Below, one piece after another: positions 22,441 to 33,187 of a stretch of 64,000 nucleotides of DNA. Position numbers and translations under genes: made by a program. This stretch comes from Stenocarpella maydis (Eukaryota > Ascomycota > Sordariomycetes > Diaporthales > Diaporthaceae), in contig NQMI01000015.1 in NCBI GenBank assembly GCA_002270565.1, forward strand, positions 250,250-314,249, in the 5' to 3' direction. The first letter of the stretch is position 1. Each line of letters begins with the position of its first letter. Under the pieces are notes generated by a model. The model worked only from the letters and a program-made list of their open reading frames with translations, had not been told where the DNA came from and made no database searches.

Positions 22441-24287
22441 TGCGTGCTGTGCGCCGAGGAAGGGGTCCGCGCAGGTGTCTTTGGTCACGAGGGGGACTGA
22501 CCCCTGGGGGGAGGAGCGCCTCCAGACGTTGCCGTTCTTGTTGATGCTGTTGTTTTGTCAGCCCCTGTGCAGAGTCAGGTCTGGTACCGACGGGGGATGA
22601 GAGCACTCACTAGTCCAGGGCGCCGCTGGCCACGGAGTAGGGGACGTCGGGGATGTAGACAAAGATGTCGTCAAAGGGGGACACGATGAAGGCGTCGTCG
22701 TGCAGGAACGGGCCCTTGTGCAGGTCGAAGCGGACGGAGCCCGTGTTGATGATGCTGACGCGCGCCCTGTCGGCGCGGTCCGGGCTGACGACCACGGCGC
22801 TCATGGCCTCGGACAGCAGGCTGTAGATGCTGCCGGAGCTGTTGAACTCGGCGCACGACTGGCACCACAGCTGGGGCGAGCAGCCGATGTAGGCGGTGAG
22901 GTTGAGCTCGTGGCGGAAGTCGGTGATGAGGCCCGTCGTGTTGAGGCCGAGCGGCGTGTCGAAGGCCGCGGCGCTGCCCGTCTGGGATCCCGAGGCGTGG
23001 TACTCGAAGGTGAGGCGGTTCCAGTCGAGGTAGCGGCGCGAGTAGGTCCAGGGGGCGGCGCCCGTGGAGGGCGCGGACGACATGTTGTTGTTGTTGCTTG
23101 TCGTCGCCCTCCTGGAGGGGTTCGGCACGCCCGCGGGGCCCGGGGCGGCGGCGCCGGTGAAGCCGCTGTTGCCGGGGCCGAAGCCGCTCATGGACAGCCA
23201 GCCCAGCGTCTCGCAGTAGCGGCCCGACTCGAGGGCGGTCGAGGCCTCGTCGTAGACGCGGAAGTCGCGGATGTGGCTGTGGCCGCCAAACATCTGCACC
23301 GGGGTGGACGGGTACGCCGCGCGGATGGCGTCGTGCACGTAGCCAAAGGTGCCGATCTGGGGCTGGGGCGCGGCGGTGTTGTGGCCTATGAGCAGGAAGA
23401 GGTCGACGGGCCCCGGGGGCGCGGCCAGGAGGTCGGTGAACCACGTCTGGTTGACCATCTCGGAGGCGGGCATCACCCTCGTCACGTTGGTGTTGCCCGT
23501 GAAGTCGAAGATGACGCCGAGGGCCAGGATGCGGAGGCCGTTGGCGGTGGTGAGGTACCTGTACTGGCTGCCCAGGTACTGGTACTCGCCGGCGGTGGTG
23601 TTGAGGATCTGCACGTTGGACGTGAGGTACCTGTCGCCCCAGACCTTTGAGAAGCTGTCGTAGTCCTGGTAGGCGATGTCGGCGTAGTAGAGCTCGTGGT
23701 TGCCGATGGTCAGGAGGTCGTAGCCGAGCTTCTCGAAGACGACGTTGGACAGCTCGCCGTCGACGGCGGTGGCATCGCTCAGGCCGGCACCATCGTGGAG
23801 ATCGCCTGGCTGTGGGGGTTAGCAACGCCATGTTTTTCATGTCCGCCCTCGGGTCCGCCGCGGAGAGACGCACCAGTGTCCACGAGGAGGAGGTCGACGC
23901 CGAGCTCGCTGGCCCTCGCCCTCATGCGGGCGGTGAAGGAGACAAAGTCGCCCCAGTCCGCGCCGTAGTTTGTCTCGGTGAGATGGCCCTCCAGCCAGCC
24001 GTGCGTGTCTGTCTGGCGTTGTCGCGTCAGCACCACCCCTGGCCTGGACCCATCCGGACCTCTCGCGACAGGGCGCAACTCACCGTGTGCAGGAAGTTGA
24101 GCTGGCCCCATTCGAGGGGCCCGCGGGTCGGTCCGTAGGTTGCATTGTGGGCATCAGGCTGCATGCGCCTGGCGTGGCGGACGTGCTCGACCTTGTTGAT
24201 GGGGCCGAAGCAGCTGCCGCAGGCCTGGCAGCCGGCAGCGAGGCCGGCGGTGGCTGCAAGAATGCGCCGTGTGGTCTGGGGTCTCAT
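22024..24287 (-). CDS. Secreted calcineurin-like metallophosphoesterase (5'-nucleotidase-like)
   Basis: Four exons on the minus strand, 24084-24287, 23874-24012, 22611-23805 and 22024-22546, encode 686 residues. The three introns (71, 68 and 64 nt) all close in frame. The start gives a signal peptide ([19 protein letters not shown]). Metal-binding motifs appear in family order: LHTTDTHGW across intron 1, VDTGDLHDG across intron 2, then GNHELYY, LIGHNT and GGHSHIRD. Several Asn-X-Ser/Thr sites fit extracytoplasmic exposure. The protein resembles the fungal group that includes yeast YHR202W, whose substrate is uncertain. The C-terminal quarter holds a repeated Asp-His tract and a run of about ten Thr, both encoded by microsatellites, before a conserved-looking end ([19 protein letters not shown]). 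The last intron uses acceptor AACAACAG, giving LDYINKNG at the junction; the nearer CACAG would create a stop. Confidence 0.9.
22352..22440. repeat. Two coding microsatellites: GTT and GGTCGT runs
   Basis: Near 22352-22374 a GTT run encodes poly-Thr on the minus strand. At about 22405-22440 the hexamer GGTCGT encodes alternating Asp-His. Both lie inside the last exon of the phosphoesterase and keep its frame. Confidence 0.85.
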
Positions 24288-24341
24288 CTTGGCTCTCTCG
24301 CACAACGTCAGGAGAATGAGTGTGGGTGACAGACACGCTGC

Positions 24342-24388
24342 GTGAGGGGCCAAGGGGCCAAGGGGCCAAGAGGCCAAGAGGCCAAGAG
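24342..24388. promoter_or_regulatory. 9-bp tandem repeat upstream of the phosphoesterase
   Basis: Five consecutive units of GGGGCCAAG or GAGGCCAAG lie 55-100 bp upstream of the phosphoesterase start. A regulatory role is only a guess from position. Confidence 0.45.
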
Positions 24389-24776
24389 GTGCAGGAACAA
24401 AGAGCGGGCGGATAACTTATGTCACGAGATGACCGCGCGGAGATGGCTGGTCTGCAGTGCTCTACCGAGTACACCACGTCAGCACGTGCGCTACGCTAGG
24501 GCCCCGCCTGCTGCAGTGTCGTTCTTATCTGTGGGGTCAACGACTTGCGGATCCCTTCGCTGGGGCATCACCTTCCAGGTTTGGACGGTTCAGAGTTACA
24601 TCGACCACCCGGAGGACAGGGGGCAGGGCCCAGGTATGCATCCGAGAGAGATTGGTGTAGAAGAGATAACAAGAGCCAAACGTGGCTTGCTGATACGATC
24701 CCCATGCTCTTCTTCCAAGGTCAGGTATAAGCTCAACAGTGCGGAGCGACTAACGGCCAGCTGTGGCAAGTATTGT

Positions 24777-25343
24777 TCAGCGGAGCGGGACGTGTATCGA
24801 GCATGCGAAGCGTGCGAGATATGCGGCCCGCGTAGCGTTCTTACCCAGCGTAATCACCCGAAAGTTATCTGAGTCTGGATTGGTCTGTTCAGAATCCTCG
24901 CGTCTGGACTGGTCAATGACGATGTACCTCTGAAAGTATTTAGCCGAGAGGAAATTGTTAAGAAGATATGTTGTTGAAAATCGTGGTCCGTTGTTGAAGA
25001 GGAAGGCGCGGGCCGGAAGGGGGCGTGGTGAGGCACCGCAGGCTCAGCGCCGCAGGCAGGGGGTCCTAGGGGGTTCCCCCCTAGAAACAACAAGAGGACG
25101 CCTTCAGAACAGACTGAATCTATCACCAAGTTGCTTTAAAACAGTTAATTTATATCGTTTAGCGGTTTCTATGGTGTTGATAATGAAGAAGCGTGGTTGA
25201 TATTGGGCGTGGAGCGTGCTTGGGTTGCTTAGTCAGCCAGGGGCTGCAGAGGCACGGGGACAAGCAGAACGCTACGCCGCAAGCGGAGTGGGCCAGCATA
25301 TCTCGCACGCTTCGCGTGCGAGATACACGTCCCGCTCCGCTGA
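24777..25343. mobile_element. 567-bp non-coding element with long inverted ends
   Basis: The left end (24777-24841) and the reverse complement of the right end (25266-25343) match closely, starting TCAGCGGAGCGGGACGTGTA and continuing through GCGAAGCGTGCGAGATATGC and GCGTAGCGTTCT. The right copy has roughly 15 extra bases internally. The right end also contains a perfect hairpin at 25300-25324 (11-base arms, 3-base loop); the left copy has a decayed version. The interior has no open frame of note. This looks like a non-autonomous or decayed foldback/TIR transposon. No clear target-site duplication is visible. Confidence 0.6.
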
Positions 25344-25674
25344 TCCCTGGGCCGTTGGGTGTGCGAGTTGACGATTGGCGAGTTGACGATTGCTTCGGGC
25401 TGGCAATAGAATGTAGATACTAGGGCTGACAATTGAGCCAGCGGCCCCAAGGTCTATTCTATATACTGTCATCGCCTTGAGTGATTTGTTCCACTCAAAC
25501 CCGTATACTGGCTCTCCTAAAGCCGTGGGCGGTCCCTTCATATAGCACTATAGAGAGTCCCCCAGCATCAGACAGGTATATAATACTGATAATAGTAGGT
25601 CTATCTTAGACCATCTCCTATATGTATGGCCGCTGCTGTCGTCTTGAGCTTATTAATTACAGCTGTTATCATGT

Positions 25675-27309
25675 TCACCCGTGGCGCTGGTCCACCCCCC
25701 ACGTGTTCCACGTAGTCTCAGTCCGGGCCTGGCTCATCGCCGTCGGGCTCGCGCCCTCGCCCCAGCCATCGGCCACGGGCGGAGGCCGCCGCGGCAGCGC
25801 ACCCTCCTCGGGGCCGCCACCCGCGGGGCCGCCGCGCGTCTGCCCCGCCTGCCCTCGCGCCTGCCCCTCCTCCTCCTCCCGCGCCTGCTGGGCCCTCTGC
25901 ACCAGCTTCGGGTCGAGCGGCGGCGGCACGGCCGCCCGCCGGATCCGGCCCATCTCGCTGAGGATGCTCTCCCGCGGGCCGCCCACCACCGAGGCCGGCG
26001 ACACCGACGGCACGGGGCCCAGCCCCCGGAGGCTGGCCGCCCCGCTCGACGCGATGCTGGCCCGCGCCGCCATCGGGTCCAGCATGCGGCTCGTGTGCCG
26101 GTCCATCCACCTGGCGACGGCGGCGTCCTTGGCCGATGCGCCGTCGTCGTCTCCTGCTGCCGCCCTGCCGGCGGCGGTGGCGGCGGCGGTGGTGGCGGAT
26201 CTCACCTTTTGCACCTGTCGTCTGAGCCAGCCAGGCGTGGAGTCGTCGCTCCACCGCGACACGCCCTTTTCGGCGGTCCCGTGCCGGCTGGGGTCGTCGC
26301 CGCGCGGTGCGATGAACCCACTGTAGCGTGCTGAGGGCGCCATGGTGCCGTCAAAGTTGCCGCCCTCCGCCTTGTACGCGGCGGCCATCGCCTCGTCCAT
26401 GATGCGGATGTCGGACTTGGGACCGCTGCCGAAAGATCCCTTCCCGGAACCACCCTGACCGGGCTCGCCCCGGCCGCGTCGCCGGCGGTACAGCTTCCAC
26501 AGGAGGAAGGCCAGGAGGCCGACGCCGGCTAGTGACCCTGTTCCAGACGGGGTCAGTATGAGATTATGCTTCCTCTCGCATCGGGAGCAGAGGCAGCCCG
26601 GCCTCGGGGGGGGGGGCGATGGTTAACTGGGCATAATCAACGTACCAAAGACGGCGATTGCGACCGTGGCCGCTGGGGGCACACCGGTGGTGGACTGCTC
26701 GCTGCTGAGGCCGGCCCCGTTCTGGGTCTGCGTCCGCGGGGGGTCTGTGGTCTCCCCTGCAGCTATCGGCCTGTTGATGGCAGGCTGGCTGGCGGTTGAC
26801 ACCGTGCTGGATCCCAACGTCTGAGTTCCCGGTGTGGCTGATGCCGGGGCCAGGGTTTGACTGGCCAGCGTGGCTGATGTTGTCGTCGGCAGAGGCTCCG
26901 CAGCCCCTAGAGGAATGGCCTGCACCGGAGGCGGCGTGGCGGCTGCCTGCGCCGGTGGTGGAGGCGAGAGTGTCGGAGGCGGTGCCGCCGGGGAAGCTAT
27001 CGTGCTCGGGCTCCCGGCTGTGGACTTGGCCTTGTCCTCGTCGTCGCTCTCGTCGCCGCTCTCGTCGCCCGAGCTCTCACTCCCGGCCGCCTCCTCGTCT
27101 TTCACCTTCTCCTTGTCGTCATCACGGCGGACCCTGCGACGGCGGGCAGCGCCTCTGTCGGGGTCACTCGTGGTGAGATCGCGGTTACGGATCTCGTTTC
27201 TTCGCCTCGTGCGGCGCCGCCTGGGCGTCTCGTCGCTGTGCTCCATGGCGACGGAAGCCGAGACCTGTCGGATTTCGTCTGACGCGGGTTGGCTTGGCCT
27301 CGAGTACAT
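25675..27309 (-). CDS. Single-pass membrane protein with low-complexity ectodomain
   Basis: Two exons on the minus strand, 26646-27309 and 25675-26537, give 508 residues. The 108-nt intron (GTACGT to CAG) falls inside the membrane segment, and splicing restores it: VAIAVFGSLAGVGLLAFLLW at about residues 213-235, followed by KLYRRRR as a cytoplasmic stop-transfer. Before it come a basic stretch (RRRRTRRRNE), an acidic stretch (GDESGDESDDED) and a long Pro/Ser/Thr/Ala region. The architecture resembles fungal wall-stress sensors and related stalked membrane proteins, but no signal peptide is visible, so it may be inserted through its single helix. The cytoplasmic half (about 270 residues) is Gly/Ala/Arg-rich with no known domain. 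A second ATG 21 codons in is an alternative start. Confidence 0.75.
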
Positions 27310-28603
27310 CAGTCGGGAGGAAAAGAGGTCGAGGGGAGCATTCTGCAGTGTTATAATTCGATATCATGAATATCTACCATCTACCCAGAGATGCCAAGGC
27401 TCCCGTGCGGTGTTGTGATACTCTTCATGTTTTGGAACTAGCCCGGGCGCTTCGGTGGGACCGTCAGCCCAACATGTAAGCGATCTTGGCGATGATGTAG
27501 GCACCGGTTCATCAAACAGCAGTGCTACGTCCATGTCATTCCCGGAGGCCCGTCTGCCACCGGTTGCCGCATTATTAGTCAACGGCCACGGCCCTCGGAT
27601 TCGCACATCGCAACGCGATTCAGCTCTCCGTGCCGCGGGTCACTTGAAACCATTGCGGTCCCCTGCCTCTAATTTGCCGCCGCCAAGACCTGCCCATATA
27701 TCTTGACACAAGCCACAGCCAACAGTGCACAGCCAACCGCGGTAGCGGTTGTTTCGAGAGACTGCTTGAGGCATCGACTGACTACCTAGGTACTATAGTA
27801 TCTATATACTAAGCCCCTATGAAATCAACTGGTGGAGTGGAGCACGAGCACGAGTCCTCTTGCCGTATTAAGGTGAGCGCTCCAACGGGCAACACTTATA
27901 GCTATACAAATACCTATAATTGTCACGCGTGATAGCCGCTGCACTATGGCTACGGTTGTGTTCCCAACGCAACGTACAGAATTCCAGAACGTCGTGCTGG
28001 ATTCTAGTGCAGTCTACATAGCAGCCCCCCCTCCCCTTCATAGGTCAGGGTTATCATAATATCAGTGAATTCTTTCTGGGGCAGATAAAGTAACTAAGTA
28101 TGTTTGGTGAATAGCAATGTCTAAGCAATGACAAGACAAATTGGATACAGCCGTCTAAAGGCCTGGTAACCCCTGTTTCAAAGCATAATTCAGCCTCCAA
28201 ACAATTCCAGAGGACATCATGAACTCGTAGCGTTTACTTCTTCTTTGCATGCAACTTCCTTTCAATCTCTTTCCTCGACTTCTGGAATGGTTTTTTCATC
28301 TTGCCCCGCTCTTTCTTCTTTTGATCTCCCTCTTGGGTCTCTACGGGATGCGCAGCGGCCCAGGCACTGACCCAGCTCCCTGCTTACATAACTCAACGAT
28401 GGCCTAAAATATGCTCGGCAGAATAGTGGGCCCAGCGAGCCCCTGATTCGTGACACTTTCTTATGGCCACTTTACCTTGGATATAAAAATGATAAATAAT
28501 AATAGGAGTGTAGAGCATAACGCTAGCGCACCTTCTCAGCGCCCCGGCTTTTTGCTACCGCGCTTATCGGTCGCAGGAGAACTTCATAAAGTAAAACTGG
28601 GCA
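27310..28603. other. Intergenic
   Basis: Divergent promoter region between the membrane protein and the second HET gene. It holds a TACCTAGGTACT motif at 27783 and repeat copy A at 28420-28455. No gene was seen. Confidence 0.45.
28420..28455. repeat. 36-bp direct repeat, copy A (upstream of HET gene)
   Basis: It shares 36 of 37 positions with 31252-31288, the only difference being one G in a G run. The core is CCCAGCGAGCCCCTGATTCG. Read on the other strand it starts CAGGGGCTCGCTGGGC, which looks like a DNA-transposon end. Confidence 0.8.
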
Positions 28604-30986
28604 ATGCCACGAATCTTCCTCCGCCTGAAAAAGGCCTTGAGACCACGAGCCCGGAAGGTTGTCGACTCGAAGTTTGAGAGTCACCGCAAAGGTATGTTGG
28701 GTCGCGGGTGATGTGTGCACCGCAAAGCGCTTCTAGCTAATATTAAACGGCACATCAGCATGGGACTCTATCACCTGGCTGACGCTTGATCGTGTCTTGT
28801 GCGTGCCAGCGGACCCGGCTTTGGACCAAGATTCGCCTGAAGTGCATGATCCATCGACTACCATCGCTTCTGTCGTTCGGCAAGGTGATCTATACAGTGC
28901 TCCTGAACCCACCCACCTTTGTGGTCGATGCCAGGCGATCGATTGGGACTGGGCATCGGGCCCGGGCTCTTTTGATTGGGATCCCTCCAAGGAAGCATAT
29001 TCTCGCAGTTTCCGAGTTGCCGCCAAATTTCAATCTGCGGCAACACTAGTGAATGACTTTCAGTGCTCATTGTGCTGTGCTCTGAGAACGTTAGGGCAGG
29101 ATTTGACTGTGCCAGCAATTGGTGCCATCCACCTCGTGGCATGGCATGGATTGCCACCTAGTTCGTTTTTAATGCGGCAAAAGCGGCCATGGTCACCACA
29201 ATACATGATGCAAACTGCGGCTGGCTGGGAACCAGACACATCCTTGCTTCTGCTCTTGCCTGAGCGTATCGCCCCCGGTCTTGACCTGTCTCCATTTAGG
29301 ATAGGGATTTCATACTGGGATCCATACGTCGATACGGTGGAAAGGATATTGCAAGAAGAGCTCTTGCATTGCAAGTGGTTCAACCGAGTCGACATTGACT
29401 TTGACGTTATTTCTCAGTGGCTTGAGAATTGTTCAACAGGGCACCTGAGTTGCCAGACCGAGGAGCCGAATTTGTCTGGGCTACAGCTCATCGATTGTTG
29501 CTCGAGGACACTCGTCAAATCCCCAAGCCCCACGGAAAGATACGCAGCTCTATCTTATGTCTGGGGGGCTGCTGCCGCGTCCGAGGTCAATGCCTCAAAG
29601 GCTCAACGGCATCTGGACGGCGTCGGGCTAACAATAGAGGACGCCATGAAAACAACATTGCGCCTTGGTCTGAAATACCTATGGGTTGATCGATATTGTA
29701 TTCCTCTCGAAGATAGACCACGACAAATACGTTGTATGGACCGCATTTACCACGATGCAGCTGTCACAATCATTGCGGCAGCCGGCTCTGACCCTGATTA
29801 CGGACTTCCAGGTGTGAGCGTTCGGAAACAAATGCCAAGAATTTCAACTCATGTTGGAAACCGACGGGTCTATTCCATTGCGGCGCTGTCAGGTTCTTGG
29901 AACTCCAGTGTCTCTAGATCGAGGTGGGCAAGTCGTGGTTGGACGTACCAGGAGGCCATTCTTTCGCCGCGGAAACTGATTTTCACGGACGAATTCGTGT
30001 TCTGGCAGTGTTTCGAGCCTGAGCCTGACCGTGACCTTCGCAAAAGAGGTGGCGGACTAAACATGTCATTGCAAGGATTAACGTACAGAAGCGATGGGCT
30101 CTCTACATCCTTTGAATTCTTCCCGAGCTGTGGAGAAGCGGGGCGTATCTGGGATCACATCAATACCTACGCAAAAAGGAATTTGACTGATCCCCTGGAT
30201 TACCTGAATGCTTTGACCGGCATTCTTAACGACGTACAGCGGCAGAACCCCGACAAATTCCGCCACTTGCGAGGTCTTCCGATTTCTCGGATAACGCAGG
30301 GTGGTTTGTTGAGAAGCTGGAAGAGCGCCCTTCTTGTGGCTTTATTCAAGTGGTCAGGAGCGGCCTTGGTGCGAAATCCAGAATTCCCAAGTTGGTCTTG
30401 GACAGGCTGGAGGTGCAGTGCCAGGGACACCTCAGACCGCAGTTCCAGCTATTTTTCATCATTTGAACAGTTTACCCCTGGTGACTTTTCAACAGACCGT
30501 ACACATCACTCCGATGACTCGAGCTCAGATTATATCATACTTGGCTCTAGATCAAAAACGGCTGATGCCGGTTTGTACCTGGAGGACAGCTCCCCAGAAA
30601 TCACGCCCCCCTTTCGCGTTGAATTCATCGAATTGATGGTTCCAACCTTCTCGGCTATTCTTGTCCCTCTAATATCCGGAGAAGCATGTGAGGTGAGGTA
30701 CCTCGATGAGAACGAAGTGAAGCAACGGGTGTGGAGTCTGTCAAAAAGCCCTTTTCACCTACGGCCTTGTGACCAAGACAAACTCCTGTGTAAGGTTATT
30801 TTAATCCTTGCAACTGACGCTTTTGAACCGAGTGGTATACCCTCGAGGCCCTACTCTTTGGCATTGTTACTACGCTGGGTCAGCGAGCGGGGGTGTTACG
30901 AGCGAATTTGTACGGAATATCTCTGGCTCCAGCGGAGACAATTGGCTCAGATTCACACCGAAAAAGAGACTATCAGGTTGGGATAA
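28604..30986 (+). CDS. HET-domain protein, second gene
   Basis: Two exons, 28604-28691 and 28810-30986, give 754 residues. The large downstream frame has no ATG at its 5' end. An upstream exon starting MPRIFLRLKKALRPRARK supplies one through a 118-nt intron (GTATGT, branch GCTGAC, acceptor CAG) in the right phase. The HET blocks are clear: YAALSYVWGAAA at about residue 274, YLWVDRYCIPLEDRPRQI at about 317, and RGWTYQEAILSPRKLIF at about 405. The N-terminal 250 residues include CGRC and CSLCC cysteine pairs. The predicted role is non-self recognition or cell death, as for other HET proteins. The gene is intact and unrelated in its flanks to the first HET gene. It is bracketed by two copies of a 36-37 bp repeat. 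Confidence 0.9.
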
Positions 30987-32411
30987 TCAACACACGGGCT
31001 GTGAAATTGAAAGACGCTCGTGCCGCGAGCCTGAGAGACAGACTCTGGAACCAGGCTCCACCTTAGCCCTTCTTTTGCAGCATATTCTCAAATCTATGCG
31101 AATATTGGAATAGTTTGATGTTCTGTCTGACTGATCCTGGATGTTATTGTCACGATTCCGAGCGTGGGGTATCGAAAAGAGCAACTTGACTGGTTTCTTA
31201 GCCCTACTGCTACTGAGCGAGAAGTGCTCGTTTATATACCTAAGGAGCGTAAGAATAGTGGGGCCCAGCGAGCCCCTGATTCGTGACAGTTATTCACATG
31301 CCTCATCGGGGACATCAGGCCCTCATACTGCTCTGTATTTGAATTTGAAGCTATGTGGCACCATGCGAGCACACCAGTTAACACTCAGGTCCAAGTGAAG
31401 TTTATAACAAATGGAGTGTGCCCATAGCGTCGACCCATGGCCTCCAACCGCCTTGAAGAAGGTTAGCCATGGCAACTGATGTGGACAGAAGAGGTGTACT
31501 ATTTGGGAAGTGGTGGCTGTTTATCCGTATGAGAAAGATGCCTCACTTGAGCAACCACACATGCTTTTTACTGGGGCACTAGTCTCATTCCACGCTTATC
31601 ACATAGAGGCTGATCTTTAAACCCAGGAAAATTATAACGCTCCATCCCTTTATGAAGTCGGAAGCTCGAATCAATTCACAGCTCACCAAAGAAGCTTGTT
31701 GGAGATAGGAGTGCCTGGAGTGTTTGCAGCAAACAGGGGCACCGTGCCTATTTTCAAGCATTGTTCGGCTTGTGTTTTGTAAAGTCGGCAGCTGTCACTA
31801 CAGTATTTCTTATCTAACGCTGGGTCTCTGAGCGTTTATCACTGTATAAAGGGATCGCCGCACCTTCTCATTTTATTTATACAAACAAAGGGGAGGGGGG
31901 GTCCGTGACCGGGTTGAGAATGAAAGCAGCCAGCTACCCGGTGAACAGCTCGACCTTATAGACCTTGAGACTTTTACGTATCTGCCACACATACAAGCCC
32001 AAGGGGATATATTTCATGACCAGTGATCCCTCAGGTGCATATGCCAATTGTCTTGACTGCCATGCTCACTTCAATCCAGAGATTCTGCTGGTCAAAATTC
32101 AATGTTGCCTGTCACATGTCGAACTACAGGTAACAGTGTGGATTTCTAAGGCAATCAGGCTCCGAATTCCCCCGGCACAGCCTCTCATGAGAGTAACAGG
32201 ACTCAAATCATCGCCCATGCTCATGAACAAATCCTCCGATGAAAAACAGTCCACCAGTTCACATCACCGTCCTCCCCACTGACAGACTGGCTCAAAACTT
32301 TATGTGTCCCTGAAACAGATGCCCCTTGACAGGTCCAAGTGGTAAGTATGCGTGAACCAGAAGACTCATTCAAAGATGATCAGAACAGCCTCTTCCCTGC
32401 TCAGACCCGCC
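30987..32411. other. Intergenic
   Basis: The HET gene and the following minus-strand gene converge here. Repeat copy B lies at 31252-31288. Short frames lack domains. Confidence 0.45.
31252..31288. repeat. 37-bp direct repeat, copy B (downstream of HET gene)
   Basis: Direct copy of 28420-28455 with one extra G. Similarity stops at both sides, so the repeat is a discrete short unit. Confidence 0.8.
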
Positions 32412-33187
32412 TCAGACCTCTCCAGCCTCCATCTCACCCACAAAGCTGTCGGGATCCTTCTTCACCTTGAAGGGGCTACCAATGTTTCTCTGCTTGGTAA
32501 CCTTGGCGATTTTCTTGGGCCTCTCACCATCCTCCTTGACACCTCCGTAATCACTGCTACCAAGGTCACCACCTCCACCATCAGCCTCCTTGAGGGTCCG
32601 CTTGCGGCCACCGGCCTTACCGCCTCCACCACAACGACCAGCAGAAGACGGTGCTGTCTGCTTCTTGATGGACCTGAGCAGGGAGGGAGAATCAGGATCG
32701 CCAGCAGCCACTGCGGCAATGGCAATTTTGTCATCCGGCGTGGCCGGGGTGGTGGCGGCGGCGGCGCCGTCGTTCTTGTCGATCTTGGCCTTGATGCCAC
32801 GCCATATGCGGGCGGCCGACTCGGGAAGCGGGAAGCGGGCGAGCTCTGCTAGCTTCTGCCTGTTGACCTGTTTTTCCAGGCACGCGAGATGGCTGGTGTC
32901 AGTGATGGAAAGATCGCATGCAAGTGTGTTCAAAGTGAGAGTGAATGTGATGGTGGCGATGGTTCTCGTCCTGCCTCCCGTCATTCTGCCGCTCGCCTTG
33001 CCCAGTGAAGGATATGAAGTGCTCGTCGGTGTGGCATGTGATTGTGCTGTGTGATCTTTGTGGGTGTTGATGGAGTGCTTGCCTTGCCGTCCGGGCCGAC
33101 GGCCTTCCACGCGAGCACCGCGATCTCAATCTCACGGGCGCTGAGGCCGCAGGGGTTGGTGTTTGCTTTCTTGGCCGGGGTGGCCAT
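32412..33187 (-). CDS. Small basic nuclear-type protein with Myb-like segment
   Basis: Two exons on the minus strand, 33083-33187 and 32412-32867, give 186 residues. The 215-nt intron starts with GC, not GT (AAG, then GCAAGC), has a CTGAC branch site, ends in CAG, and joins in phase. The spliced N-terminus (LSAREIEIAVLAWKAV, then VNRQKLAELARF and ARIWRGIKAKI) forms a compact three-helix-like segment reminiscent of Myb/SANT-like DNA-binding folds and of uncharacterised proteins that begin with a KANTNP-like stretch. The rest is Ala/Gly/Asp-rich, with basic clusters GGRKRTLKE and RPKKIAKVTKQR that look like nuclear localisation signals. A DNA- or chromatin-linked role is inference. If the GC intron is not used, the protein stops after 68 residues. 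Confidence 0.72.

Larger units (their letters stand above)
24288..25674. other. Intergenic between two minus-strand genes
   Basis: This stretch holds the promoter of the phosphoesterase with its 9-bp repeat (24342-24388) and an inverted-repeat element (24777-25343). No gene is supported. Confidence 0.5.

Noticed and set aside
22671..23873. Long overlapping frames over the phosphoesterase exon on both strands
   Set aside because: Arg/His/Pro-rich or Val/Gly/Ala-rich shadow frames of a GC-rich gene; the family motifs are all in one other frame.
24425..24495. tRNA-like box A on the minus strand (CTCGGTAGAGCACTG)
   Set aside because: No matching box B (GGTTCRANTCC) or cloverleaf at the right distance.
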